Positions 45,166 to 53,838 of a stretch of DNA of 64,000 nucleotides are shown one piece after another. The first letter of the stretch is position 1. Every line of letters starts with the position of its first letter. Under the pieces are notes generated by a model. That model was given only the letters and a program-made list of their open reading frames with translations. It had not been told where the DNA came from and searched no databases. The DNA comes from OPU3-GD-OMZ sp001901525 (GTDB lineage: Bacteria; Pseudomonadota; Gammaproteobacteria; Methylococcales; Methylomonadaceae): positions 62,001 through 126,000 of the forward strand of contig CAXCEI010000001.1 of assembly GCA_963981505.1 (NCBI GenBank), in the 5' to 3' direction. The position numbers and the translations under genes are program-made.

Positions 45166-46743
45166 TTGGATAATCTCACGCTGAAACGTTTCAGCCAATT
45201 AATCGACAATGGCCAGGAAAAACTTATTATAGGCGGACTCACAGGCATTGAAAAAGAAAACCTGAGATTATCACAAGCGGGTTTTATTGCTCAAACCCCG
45301 CACCCAGAGAACTTTGGTGCGGCTCTGACTCACGCCAGCATCACCACAGATTATTCTGAGGCATTAATGGAGTTCATAACACCGCCTTTCTCCCAAACAA
45401 CAGATTCGTTAAATTATCTTAATAAGATTCATCAATTTGTCTACGACCACCTTCCCGATGAATTTCTGCTTGCCGCCAGTATGCCCTGTGGCATCGATGG
45501 CGATCGCAGTATTCCTATCGCCCAATACGGCTCTTCTAATATCGGTCAGATGAAACATATCTATCGCCAAGGTCTTGGGCACCGCTACGGGAGAACCATG
45601 CAGGCTATAGCCGGTATCCATTTCAATTACTCCATCCCCGAACCACTGTGGCCGGCATTACAGACCCTAAATAAGAACCCACTCTCCGAACAAGACTTCA
45701 TAGCCGAGCAATACTTTAATCTCATTAGAAACTTTTTGAATCAAGGCTGGCTGCTACTTTATTTATTTGGCGCATCACCGGCCATTTGCAAAAATTTCTT
45801 TAAAGACCGCCCTTTAATCGATAATATTTTTGAATCTTTTGATGACCATACCCTTTATCTGCCGTATGCAACGTCCCTTAGAATGAGTGACATTGGTTAT
45901 AAGAGTAACAACCAAGCCAGTCTGGAAATTGATTACAACAGTTTATCAGGTTACGTCAATAGCCTAACCGCCGCCATTGAAACCCCGTATGCCGATTATA
46001 AAAAAATTGGCCTCAAAAATAACGGCGAATATCGTCAACTCAATACCAATATATTACAAATAGAAAATGAATTCTATAACACGATACGTCCTAAGCAGAT
46101 TAGTGCTTCTGGCGAAAAACCTACCTTAGCCCTACAACGTCGGGGTATTAAATACGTGGAAATTCGTTCACTGGACCTTGATATTTACCAACCAACCGGT
46201 ATTGAAACGAATACCGCCCACTTTTTAGAAGCCTTTTTGCTGACCTGCTTATTTCAGGAAAGTCCCAAATGTAATAAAAACCAACAACACATTAATAACA
46301 ATAACCTTTCAGCGGTTGCCCACGAAGGCCGTCGCCCTGACTTATTATTGGATCAGAACGACAAAAAGATAACCCTCAACGCTTGGGCACTTAACATACT
46401 TGAGAGCATGACACCTATCTGCCAAACCTTGGACCACGGACAAATAAACACCCCTTACCAAAAAGCCTTAAACCAACAAATAAACTGCATTCAAAACCCA
46501 GACCTGACTCCTTCGGCTAAAATATTAGCGGATATGCGTAGGACGCAACAACCCTTTGCACGGTTTGCTATTGAGCAATCACGCCGCCATGAACACTTTT
46601 ACCGTAACCAACAGCTCAATAAAGAAGAATCCGACAGGTTCACTGAAATGTCAATCCAATCAAAAAAACGCTTAGCCGAAATTGAGACAAACGATCATAT
46701 GAGTTTTGATGATTTTCTGGCACAATATTTCCAACAACAATAA
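45166..46743 (+). CDS. gshA: Glutamate-cysteine ligase
   Basis: This enzyme of 525 residues makes gamma-glutamylcysteine, the first step of glutathione synthesis. The GIEKENLRL block, ALTHASITTDYSEALMEFITPP (in part), and KYVEIRSLDLDIYQP match the proteobacterial GshA family. No ATG lies near the true N-terminus. I chose the TTG at 45166 because AAGGA stands ten bases upstream and the length then fits E. coli GshA; another TTG at 45115 is possible. It is followed by the APS reductase gene, joining thiol synthesis with sulfate assimilation. Confidence 0.92.
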   Translation: MDNLTLKRFSQLIDNGQEKLIIGGLTGIEKENLRLSQAGFIAQTPHPENFGAALTHASITTDYSEALMEFITPPFSQTTDSLNYLNKIHQFVYDHLPDEFLLAASMPCGIDGDRSIPIAQYGSSNIGQMKHIYRQGLGHRYGRTMQAIAGIHFNYSIPEPLWPALQTLNKNPLSEQDFIAEQYFNLIRNFLNQGWLLLYLFGASPAICKNFFKDRPLIDNIFESFDDHTLYLPYATSLRMSDIGYKSNNQASLEIDYNSLSGYVNSLTAAIETPYADYKKIGLKNNGEYRQLNTNILQIENEFYNTIRPKQISASGEKPTLALQRRGIKYVEIRSLDLDIYQPTGIETNTAHFLEAFLLTCLFQESPKCNKNQQHINNNNLSAVAHEGRRPDLLLDQNDKKITLNAWALNILESMTPICQTLDHGQINTPYQKALNQQINCIQNPDLTPSAKILADMRRTQQPFARFAIEQSRRHEHFYRNQQLNKEESDRFTEMSIQSKKRLAEIETNDHMSFDDFLAQYFQQQ

Positions 46744-46762
46744 TTTATTAAACGTAATCATA

Positions 46763-47485
46763 ATGACTGAAAATTCACTATCCACTTCGAAGTTACAATT
46801 AGAACTGGCTGATAAATCACCACGCGCTATTCTAAAAAGAGCATTCGAGGAATTTGATAATATCGCCTTATCATTTAGCGGTGCTGAAGATGTCGTGTTA
46901 ATTGATATGGCATTGAATATTAAAAAAGATATTCAAGTATTTTCACTGGACACTGGCCGTCTACACCCAGAAACCTATCAGTTTATCGAGCAGGTCCGTA
47001 ACCATTATAAAATTAATATTGAATTATTAACTCCGGACTACAAAACACTCGATCATTTTGTTCAGCAAAAAGGCCTTTTCAGTTTTTTTAAAGATGGCCA
47101 CCAAGAATGTTGTGGCATTAGAAAAGTCCAGCCTTTACAAAGAAAGTTAGTCGAACTTGATGCCTGGATAACGGGCCAACGCATGGACCAAAGTTTAGAT
47201 ACGCGGCAAAACTTACCGGCTATACAAGAAGACTCAACCTTCTCAACCGAAAACCACCCGCTTGTTAAATTTAACCCCTTGGCTCAATGGAGTTCACAAC
47301 AAGTCTGGGATTATATTGAAGCCTATCAGGTTCCATTTAATACGCTCCATAGCAAAGGCTTTATCAGCATTGGTTGTGAACCCTGCACACGAAGCATTAC
47401 CCCTAATCAACACGAACGCAGTGGCCGTTGGTGGTGGGAAACAGACAAAAAAGAATGCGGCCTTCATGCCGGGAATCTTAAATAA
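46763..47485 (+). CDS. cysH: Assimilatory adenylyl-sulfate (APS) reductase, CysH family
   Basis: This 241-residue enzyme reduces adenylyl sulfate to sulfite. The PP-loop region has LSFSGAEDVVLIDMA and FSLDTGRLHPETY. The two cysteine pairs CCGIRK and GCEPCTR are those of the [4Fe-4S] APS-reducing type, not the cluster-free PAPS reductase of E. coli. I take the ATG at 46763, 19 bases after the gshA stop; a longer frame overlaps gshA. Its context suggests a sulfur-assimilation and thiol operon. Confidence 0.93.
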   Translation: MTENSLSTSKLQLELADKSPRAILKRAFEEFDNIALSFSGAEDVVLIDMALNIKKDIQVFSLDTGRLHPETYQFIEQVRNHYKINIELLTPDYKTLDHFVQQKGLFSFFKDGHQECCGIRKVQPLQRKLVELDAWITGQRMDQSLDTRQNLPAIQEDSTFSTENHPLVKFNPLAQWSSQQVWDYIEAYQVPFNTLHSKGFISIGCEPCTRSITPNQHERSGRWWWETDKKECGLHAGNLK

Positions 47486-47530
47486 AAAAAATTAACTTCA
47501 CTCCCAAAACTTAGCCTTCAAAGAAATATC

Positions 47531-47905
47531 ATGTCTAATAATAACCTAACCCTTCACCACGTTAGCCTATTGGTTCAAGATACCGAAACTTCCGTTAACT
47601 TCTACCAACGAATGCTAAACCTAGAGCGCATTACTCGCCCTGACTTGGAGTACCCAGGCGCCTGGTTTCAGATCGGCAACCAACAAATGCACCTTATTGA
47701 ACTCAGCAACCCAGACCCCATTACTGGTCGTCCGAAACACGGCGGCCATGATCGCCACGTTGCATTCACGGTGAGTAATATTGATCTCATCGTAAAAAAA
47801 CTTGATGAACATAACGTTGGCTATAGCCTAAGCCGTTCAGGACGGCGTGCGCTGTTCTTCCGCGACCTTGATGCTAATGCTATTGAAATTTTTGAACAAC
47901 CCTAA
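47531..47905 (+). CDS. VOC family protein (glyoxalase/dioxygenase fold)
   Basis: This 124-residue protein has the vicinal oxygen chelate fold: LHHVSLLVQDTETSVNFYQRML at the start, QMHLIEL in the middle, HVAFTVSNIDLIVKKL and the end strand NAIEIFEQ. The metal ligands would be the first histidine, the histidine of HVAF, and the glutamates in MHLIE and AIEIFE. The substrate is unknown; glyoxalase- and fosfomycin-resistance-like roles are possible. It is followed by a convergent terminator hairpin. Confidence 0.9.
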   Translation: MSNNNLTLHHVSLLVQDTETSVNFYQRMLNLERITRPDLEYPGAWFQIGNQQMHLIELSNPDPITGRPKHGGHDRHVAFTVSNIDLIVKKLDEHNVGYSLSRSGRRALFFRDLDANAIEIFEQP

Positions 47906-47919
47906 AGTTAACTAATGCC

Positions 47920-47950
47920 GAAAGCTGTGGTCATTATAACCACAGCTTTC
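47920..47950. terminator. Bidirectional terminator hairpin between the VOC gene and bcp
   Basis: GAAAGCTGTGGT (47920-47931) and ACCACAGCTTTC (47939-47950) pair over 12 bases around a seven-base loop, then TCTT. The genes converge on it, so it can serve both strands. Confidence 0.8.
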
Positions 47951-47968
47951 TCTTAAAAAAGGTCCATT

Positions 47969-48445
47969 TTAAGGTCGATAATGCAATTGCTTTACGCGCT
48001 CTAGAATCGATTCGGCATGACTCTCATGATTCACCCCGTAGTAAGCTTCAACCAGTTCACCGGCTTTATTAATAATAAAGGTTGACCGAAGAATTGCCAT
48101 CTTAGTTACACCCGCTCTTACTTTCTCACGCCAGACGTCATAATCTACACATAATTTACCGCTGGTATCAGACAATAAGGCAATATTTAACTTAAACTTT
48201 TTAATAAAATCCTGATGGCTTTCACAGCTGTCTTTACTGGCTCCTAATACAACGGTATCAAAACCGGAAAATTCATTTGCCAAACGAGTGAAATCATTCG
48301 CTTCAATCGTACATCCCGGCGTATCATCTTTAGGATAAAAATATAACACGACATTACGCTTACCCTGATAATCATCAAGACTAATAGTTTTACCGGCTTC
48401 ATTCTCAACAGAAAACGCTGGTGCTTTTTGACCCTTTACTAACAT
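47969..48445 (-). CDS. bcp: Thioredoxin-dependent peroxiredoxin Bcp
   Basis: This peroxiredoxin of about 158 residues reduces peroxides through the cysteine of DDTPGCTIEANDF near residue 45. A second cysteine, in KDSCESHQDF, is the usual resolving position for Bcp. The YFYPKDDTPGC block and the final FIINKAGELVEAYYGV strand are typical. I use the ATG at 48445; an ATG at 48457 is also possible. Confidence 0.94.
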   Translation of the reverse strand: MLVKGQKAPAFSVENEAGKTISLDDYQGKRNVVLYFYPKDDTPGCTIEANDFTRLANEFSGFDTVVLGASKDSCESHQDFIKKFKLNIALLSDTSGKLCVDYDVWREKVRAGVTKMAILRSTFIINKAGELVEAYYGVNHESHAESILERVKQLHYRP

Positions 48446-48580
48446 AATCCCCCCCATTATTTTTCTTATAATTCACCTTTTGCAACGGTTATACGGTTAA
48501 CACCGTCCCACTTATTTTCCTTACCAAAACAACATCCTGTCAATAATCTCCAATAAACCTTAAAAAAACCTTTATTGACG

Positions 48581-49252
48581 CTATAATTCCTCAACGTCAC
48601 CCGCGACACCTATATAAACAGACGATGCTAAATTACGAAAGATACCATGCTCAATAACCCCCGGCATTGCATTCAAAGCATTATCTATTTCTTCAGCCGT
48701 TAACGATACGCCAAAATCAACATCCAAGACCAAATTACCATAACTCGTCGTAGCTAGCCCACTGTTATTGGCATTAGGTCGTAATAGACTCTGACCGCCT
48801 ATTCGTCGTAATGCCTTAGCCACCAAGTGCCACGAAAAAGGAATAACCTCAACAGGGACGGGAAAACGTTCTCCTATCCGCTTAACACGCTTACTCTGGT
48901 CGATCAAAACGATAAATTTATCAGCTGCCGTCGCTAAAATCTTTTCCCGCACCAAATCAGCACCCTGGCCTTTTGATAAAACCAAATCATCGGTGACCTC
49001 ATCAGCACCATCGACATAATAATCAAGCTGATCTAAATGCTCAATTGCAATGATTGGCAACCCTAAATTTTGAGCCTTTTGCATACTCACAATAGAACTT
49101 GCAACGGTCTGCACACCCAACCCTTCTTCATGATGTCGTTGGGCCAAGGCCTCAATAAAACAATCTGCACTTGACCCTGTCCCTAAACCAACGACCATAC
49201 CGTGACTGATGTCCATCGCAGCCTTTTTTGCCACCCGCTCTTTATCATTCAT
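48581..49252 (-). CDS. rpiA: Ribose-5-phosphate isomerase A
   Basis: This 223-residue enzyme interconverts ribose-5-phosphate and ribulose-5-phosphate. It has MVVGLGTGSSADCFIEAL, the YVDGADEVTDDL block and KGQGADLVREKILA, all typical of RpiA. It lies 38 bases after the SoxYZ-like gene on the same strand, so it may be read through from the LysR operon. In a methylotroph it would also feed a ribulose monophosphate cycle, which is inference. Confidence 0.96.
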   Translation of the reverse strand: MNDKERVAKKAAMDISHGMVVGLGTGSSADCFIEALAQRHHEEGLGVQTVASSIVSMQKAQNLGLPIIAIEHLDQLDYYVDGADEVTDDLVLSKGQGADLVREKILATAADKFIVLIDQSKRVKRIGERFPVPVEVIPFSWHLVAKALRRIGGQSLLRPNANNSGLATTSYGNLVLDVDFGVSLTAEEIDNALNAMPGVIEHGIFRNLASSVYIGVAGDVEEL

Positions 49253-49290
49253 AAGTACTCCACAAAGCCATTTTTACAACATTTAATAAA

Positions 49291-50091
49291 TCAAGGCTCA
49301 ACACGATAAGTTTGTGAAAAAGTGTTTCCGTCAGTATCACTCACTTCAGCACGCAAATCACCGGATGACTGGGGGACAAAATAAAATCTGAAATTAGGGT
49401 CTGCACTAATTGCAATATCGGTCTTAGCGGTCAGTACCGGCTGACCATCAAAAGTTACCTTCACTTCTTCCACATAATAAGCGGGACGTATAAAGCGAGT
49501 GACCTGATCCATTTGCATCCCTGTAATATTAGGGTGACTGATTAGTAATTGCGCCAAATTTGGTTCATTGGACTGCGCCGTACCCGAGAGCTTAAACTTC
49601 ATTCGTCCGAGTCGTTTCATTGCAGCATCCAGATCGGCACCAATCGGAGCTGAACACCCGCCACTCGCCTTAACAAACTTTTTCGCCATTATAAGCTGAC
49701 CATCATTCATTTCTGCTATAGCACGCACATAACTGTAGCTATTAATCCGAAGACGCATCGCAACATCTGCTTTACCACTGAGGGGAGTAAAATTAAATTC
49801 AGCTGCAAACGGTGTTGGATTCTTATCCACAATCAAGGTGATTTTTTTAATATATTTATCATTGGTCTGATTAATTTTACTCGTTATCCTAATTGGAACC
49901 AGAGCCGCATCTTCCGCACGATAAGGTGCCTCAATAGCAATAATATTCTCAGTTTCACTGATCGAACGGTCCGCAAAGAACTGCGTCTTCAATTCATTTT
50001 TCCAAACCGTATCGTCAACACCTGCAGAAACGGCATTAACAAAAAACATTGCCAAGAAACTTACAATTACTCTTACCATTTTCATAATCAA
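49291..50091 (-). CDS. Quinoprotein dehydrogenase-associated SoxYZ-like carrier protein
   Basis: This 266-residue exported protein (signal about 6-23, ending in VSAG) fuses a SoxY-like half (about 30-150) to a SoxZ-like half (about 165-266). A single cysteine sits in the motif SGGCSAP (C146), where free-standing SoxY has its C-terminal GGCGG carrier cysteine. Such fused carriers are known beside PQQ-dependent dehydrogenases and partner a SoxH-like metallohydrolase, which is the gene just upstream. No PQQ dehydrogenase is in the window. The substrate carried on the cysteine is not known. Confidence 0.87.
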   Translation of the reverse strand: MIMKMVRVIVSFLAMFFVNAVSAGVDDTVWKNELKTQFFADRSISETENIIAIEAPYRAEDAALVPIRITSKINQTNDKYIKKITLIVDKNPTPFAAEFNFTPLSGKADVAMRLRINSYSYVRAIAEMNDGQLIMAKKFVKASGGCSAPIGADLDAAMKRLGRMKFKLSGTAQSNEPNLAQLLISHPNITGMQMDQVTRFIRPAYYVEEVKVTFDGQPVLTAKTDIAISADPNFRFYFVPQSSGDLRAEVSDTDGNTFSQTYRVEP

Positions 50092-50104
50092 TCCCCTTTA
50101 CTTA

Positions 50105-51037
50105 TTAATCTTCCCATTCTAATTCTGCAAAAACGAGCGTTATATTTTTTTTATGGAAAGCATCAAATAATGCCCATCGTCCCGTTGCCATTTGACCCAC
50201 CTCAGCGATAGCCTGTTCAATAAACTTTCCCTGTCTTATCATTGATCGCACTTCCTTCAATAACATAGTCAAATAATCCTCTTGTGGTTTCAGTGCGGCC
50301 GGCCAATCCCCCATAACCGGACCATGACCCGGCACAACACGTCTAACCTTTAGAGCTGATAACGCTTTCAATTCTCTTAACCACCCTTTCAGGCTTCCAT
50401 CAATCACAGGCAAATGCTCAACAAACAATAAATCTGACAACCATAACGTCTGACTGTTCTTATCAAGTACAGACAAATCATTGTCCGTATGCGCACTCCC
50501 ATGTGCGGTCACTGTTAATAATCGATGACCCAAATCTAAAGTTAAAGAATCTGTCACTTCAATATCTGGCAAGACAATATCTTTTGGTGCTAACTTAACC
50601 CCCAATTGTTCTTCAGAACGTTGTAGATAAAAACCACCACGCGCCTGCATCGCACGCGCCAGATTCTTATGCCCGATAAATTGCACGCCTCTCCCTTTAA
50701 AACTACGATTGCCAAAAATATGATCAGGATGCACATGACTATTAATGACATAACAAATCGGCACATCGGTAATTTTCTCAATCGTATTCTTAAGTAAAAG
50801 ACCTTGTTGAGGGTTGCCTCCTGAGTCCAACACTGCAACACATTCTTTACCTACCACAAATCCAATATTGGCTATGGCACCATGATTGTCCCTATTAGGT
50901 AATTCATGATGCCCAAAATGAAAATACAGCCCCGGTGCTATCTTTTGCACCTCAAGAGTTTCTTTTGTCTTAGCCTGGCATTGCACAGCGAACAAGCCCA
51001 GACATAGGCCCAAACTGACAATCCATATACATTTCAT
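50105..51037 (-). CDS. Quinoprotein relay system zinc metallohydrolase (SoxH-like)
   Basis: This exported metallo-beta-lactamase-fold protein of 310 residues has a signal peptide (about 1-22) and the zinc motif HVHPDH in INSHVHPDHIFGN, plus AHGSAHTDND and VVPGHGPVMGDW. This resembles SoxH-related hydrolases paired with fused SoxYZ carriers near PQQ quinoproteins. I chose the ATG at 51037 because an AAGGAG lies upstream and the signal peptide follows; the longer frame adds 32 residues inside the LysR gene. The ATGA overlap with the LysR stop indicates translational coupling to that regulator. Confidence 0.87.
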   Translation of the reverse strand: MKCIWIVSLGLCLGLFAVQCQAKTKETLEVQKIAPGLYFHFGHHELPNRDNHGAIANIGFVVGKECVAVLDSGGNPQQGLLLKNTIEKITDVPICYVINSHVHPDHIFGNRSFKGRGVQFIGHKNLARAMQARGGFYLQRSEEQLGVKLAPKDIVLPDIEVTDSLTLDLGHRLLTVTAHGSAHTDNDLSVLDKNSQTLWLSDLLFVEHLPVIDGSLKGWLRELKALSALKVRRVVPGHGPVMGDWPAALKPQEDYLTMLLKEVRSMIRQGKFIEQAIAEVGQMATGRWALFDAFHKKNITLVFAELEWED

Positions 51038-51939
51038 TTCGAACTCATCTCCTTGTGATGACACAATTCTAAAAAAGCTTTTACTGCTCGCGATTGAATA
51101 GCGTCTTTCGGCGCGATAATATTCAAATGCCAAAGCAATCCACTGGGTGAATTCAATCGACGAGCAACCAATCCTTCTCGCTCATAACGCAAAGCCTGAG
51201 AAGAAGAAAAGCCAATACCTAAGCCCGCCCTTACTGCTTCCTTGATACCTGAAACCCCCATCACCTCAATATTCACAGGGATCACCAATTTTGCTTTAGA
51301 CAAGGCTCTTTCTAAAACCTGACGCGCCCCTGATTCTGGCTCGCGCCAAATAACCGGATATTTAATTAATGCCTGTAGCGGTACCGAATCTGGATACAAC
51401 GTTGCAAGCTCATGGCCTTCGGGTAAAACCAAAACAATTTCATCCTCTTGCCACGGCAATAATTGATAATTCTTAGGCAACAATTCCCGTTCAATCGGCC
51501 CCTCAATAAATCCTAAATCAAGACTACTTAAGTTATTAAGAATTTCATGCGTATTCCCCGTTTTCATAAAAACTTGCACACCGTGATGAAGCGTTTGTAA
51601 TTGCACGACATATTTGGGCAAATAAAAACTAGCTATCGTCATCGTTGAACCAATTCGTATCATCCCTGCATTAATTTTCTGCAAACAACGAATAAACTCA
51701 TTTGCCTCATTAAAACTTTTCTCAAAATTAGAAGCATGCTCTAACAAACTCTCCCCCACCGGAGTTAAAACAATACGATGCCCTTCACGCTCATACAGCG
51801 GCTCACCCACGGCTTCTTGCAATAATTTTAATTGCCCTGACACCGCAGGTTGCCCAATATTTAATGACTGTGCCGCACGAGTAATGCTACAAAATTTAGC
51901 GACGACACTAAAAGTCAGTAAATGCTGTGGATTTAACAT
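51034..51939 (-). CDS. LysR family transcriptional regulator
   Basis: This 301-residue LysR regulator has the N-terminal winged helix-turn-helix (about 1-60, LLTFSVVAKFCSITRAAQSLNIGQPAVSGQLKLL region) and a substrate-binding-like effector domain. It resembles the CbbR/CysB-type branch in general build only. It faces the formate dehydrogenase genes across 182 bases with two matching palindromes, and its stop overlaps the start of the metallohydrolase gene. It probably activates one or both neighbouring units; the co-inducer is unknown. Confidence 0.92.
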   Translation of the reverse strand: MLNPQHLLTFSVVAKFCSITRAAQSLNIGQPAVSGQLKLLQEAVGEPLYEREGHRIVLTPVGESLLEHASNFEKSFNEANEFIRCLQKINAGMIRIGSTMTIASFYLPKYVVQLQTLHHGVQVFMKTGNTHEILNNLSSLDLGFIEGPIERELLPKNYQLLPWQEDEIVLVLPEGHELATLYPDSVPLQALIKYPVIWREPESGARQVLERALSKAKLVIPVNIEVMGVSGIKEAVRAGLGIGFSSSQALRYEREGLVARRLNSPSGLLWHLNIIAPKDAIQSRAVKAFLELCHHKEMSSK

Positions 51940-51992
51940 AAAAACACTTTAAATAAGGGTAACTAACAATAAACTAAACCATCTTCACTATA

Positions 51993-52005
51993 TCATTTTT
52001 AATGA
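51993..52005. promoter_or_regulatory. LysR-type operator 1, TCAT-N5-ATGA
   Basis: A 13-base T-N11-A motif lies at the centre of the perfect inverted repeat TATCATT-TTT-AATGATA (51991-52007). It is centred about 63 bases before the inferred formate dehydrogenase transcript start, where LysR recognition sites usually stand. Confidence 0.6.
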
Positions 52006-52013
52006 TAGAAACG

Positions 52014-52026
52014 TCATAAATAATGA
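52014..52026. promoter_or_regulatory. LysR-type operator 2, TCAT-N5-ATGA
   Basis: A second TCAT-N5-ATGA site inside GTCAT-AAATA-ATGAC (52013-52027), with the same half-sites as site 1 and its centre exactly 21 bases (two helical turns) further on. It abuts the candidate -35 hexamer, the position of an activation site. Confidence 0.6.
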
Positions 52027-52027
52027 C

Positions 52028-52055
52028 TTGAAAGCAATGTGTGATCTACTGTAAA
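52028..52055 (+). promoter_or_regulatory. Candidate promoter of the formate dehydrogenase operon
   Basis: TTGAAA (52028-52033) and TGTAAA (52050-52055) are 16 bases apart. The -10 is weak, as expected for an activator-dependent promoter, and the two LysR-type palindromes lie directly upstream. Confidence 0.4.
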
Positions 52056-52121
52056 GTTTACCGATTTTTTAGCATAAGTCGTTATATTTGCTAACCATTT
52101 CATAGCTATTAGGGGACCTGA

Positions 52122-53822
52122 GTGGCAACCATACACATTGATGCAGATCAAATCGTCAAAAAGAAACGTAAAGGCCGAAAAGGCCATTCCGTTGATTTCT
52201 CAGCCCTTGGTGAGATTCAAGGCCTTTTAGGGAATGAACCGCGCCGTTCCGACTTACTGATTGAACATCTACATAAAATTCAGGACCGCTACCATCATCT
52301 TTCTGACAAACACTTAACCGCCTTAGCGCATGAAATGAACCTATCGACCGCAGAAGTCTTTGAGGTTGCCAGTTTCTATCACCATTTTGATGTTGTTAAA
52401 ACGGGAGAAAAACCACCGCCACCCTTAACCGTTCGTGTTTGTGAATCTGTTTCTTGCGAGTTAGCCGGTGCTAAAAATTTGCTCACTACCCTCCAAAAAA
52501 CACTGGGTGACAATGTCCGTATACAACCGGTTCCCTGTGTGGGACGTTGTCAAGAAGCACCCGTTACGGTTGTCGGTCAAAACCCAATTGCCACAGCAAC
52601 GGTCGAAAAAACTATGGCTGCCATTGATACTAATCAAACTAACGCCCCGATAGCCAACTATATTAACCGTGAACAATATGAACAAGAGGGCGGTTACCAA
52701 ACATTACAAAGTTGCCTCGATGGTCAACGTGACCCCGAACATATCATTACCGTCATGGAAAATTCTGGCTTACGCGGTTTAGGCGGCGCAGGTTTTCCTG
52801 CAGGCAAAAAATGGCGCATCGTTAAAAGCTACCGGGGCCCGAGAATGATGGCCATTAATATCGACGAAGGCGAACCCGGCACTTTTAAAGATCGTCACTA
52901 TCTTGAAAAGGACCCACACCGATTTATTGAAGGCATGTTAATTGCCGCCACTATTGTTGATTGTGCTGAAATTTATATTTATTTACGGGACGAATACGCC
53001 GGTTGCCGACACATTCTGACCCAAGAAATTCAGAATTTAAAAAACAACCCGCCGTCTTCATCCCATCAACTGCCTGATATACAACTACGTCGAGGGGCCG
53101 GTGCTTATATCTGTGGCGAAGAATCTGCCATGATCGAATCCATAGAAGGTAAACGCGGTATGCCGCGTCTGCGCCCCCCTTATTTAGCCGAAATTGGTTT
53201 ATTTAACCGACCCACGCTTGAACACAATATGGAGACCGTTTACTGGGTTCGAGATATTATTGAAAAAGGCCCTGAATGGTTTAGTTCGCACGGCCGTCAT
53301 GATCGCAAAGGTTTGCGCTCCTTTTCCGTTTCCGGACGCATACAAAAACCCGGTGTTCACCTCGCCCCAGCCGGCATCACCATCAAAGAATTGATCGAAG
53401 AATACTGTGGCGGCATGCTACCCGGACAACAATTTTACGGTTACTTCCCCGGTGGGGCTTCCGGTGGAATTTTACCTGCTTCTATGGGCGATATCCCCCT
53501 CGACTTTGATACGCTCAATCAATACGGATGTTTTATCGGATCTGCTGCAATCATTATTTTTTCCGACCAAGATAGTGCTAAAGACTGCGCTATCAACGCC
53601 ATGAAATTCTTCGAAGAAGAATCCTGTGGTCAGTGTACGCCTTGTCGCGTAGGCACCACTAAAGCCGTAGGACTAATGGAACAACCCCAATGGGATACAG
53701 ACCTACTGGAAGAACTCTCATCAGTCATGTGCGATGCTTCAATCTGTGGCTTAGGGCAAGCCGCACCTAATCCATTACGCAGTATTATCAAATACTTCCC
53801 TGACGAATTAACACCTTCATAA
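52122..53822 (+). CDS. NAD-dependent formate dehydrogenase, fused gamma-beta subunit (NuoE-NuoF type)
   Basis: This 566-residue subunit passes electrons from formate to NAD+. Residues about 25-170 are a NuoE/FdsG-like thioredoxin-fold domain with a [2Fe-2S] set (VCESVSCELAG and PCVGRCQ). The rest is NuoF/FdsB-like: GLRGLGGAGFPAGKKW for FMN, GAGAYICGEESAMIESIEG for NADH, and ESCGQCTPCRVGT for a [4Fe-4S] cluster. In Methylobacterium Fdh1 the same two modules are fused. The start is a GTG with AGGGGA upstream; an uninterrupted 17-base gap leads to the alpha subunit. Confidence 0.93.
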   Translation: MATIHIDADQIVKKKRKGRKGHSVDFSALGEIQGLLGNEPRRSDLLIEHLHKIQDRYHHLSDKHLTALAHEMNLSTAEVFEVASFYHHFDVVKTGEKPPPPLTVRVCESVSCELAGAKNLLTTLQKTLGDNVRIQPVPCVGRCQEAPVTVVGQNPIATATVEKTMAAIDTNQTNAPIANYINREQYEQEGGYQTLQSCLDGQRDPEHIITVMENSGLRGLGGAGFPAGKKWRIVKSYRGPRMMAINIDEGEPGTFKDRHYLEKDPHRFIEGMLIAATIVDCAEIYIYLRDEYAGCRHILTQEIQNLKNNPPSSSHQLPDIQLRRGAGAYICGEESAMIESIEGKRGMPRLRPPYLAEIGLFNRPTLEHNMETVYWVRDIIEKGPEWFSSHGRHDRKGLRSFSVSGRIQKPGVHLAPAGITIKELIEEYCGGMLPGQQFYGYFPGGASGGILPASMGDIPLDFDTLNQYGCFIGSAAIIIFSDQDSAKDCAINAMKFFEEESCGQCTPCRVGTTKAVGLMEQPQWDTDLLEELSSVMCDASICGLGQAAPNPLRSIIKYFPDELTPS

Positions 53823-53838
53823 AATCAATACCACGACT

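Noticed and set aside
48458..48580. TTGACA in the gap between rpiA and bcp as a bcp promoter
   Set aside because: The -35 is perfect but no reasonable -10 stands 16-18 bases downstream.
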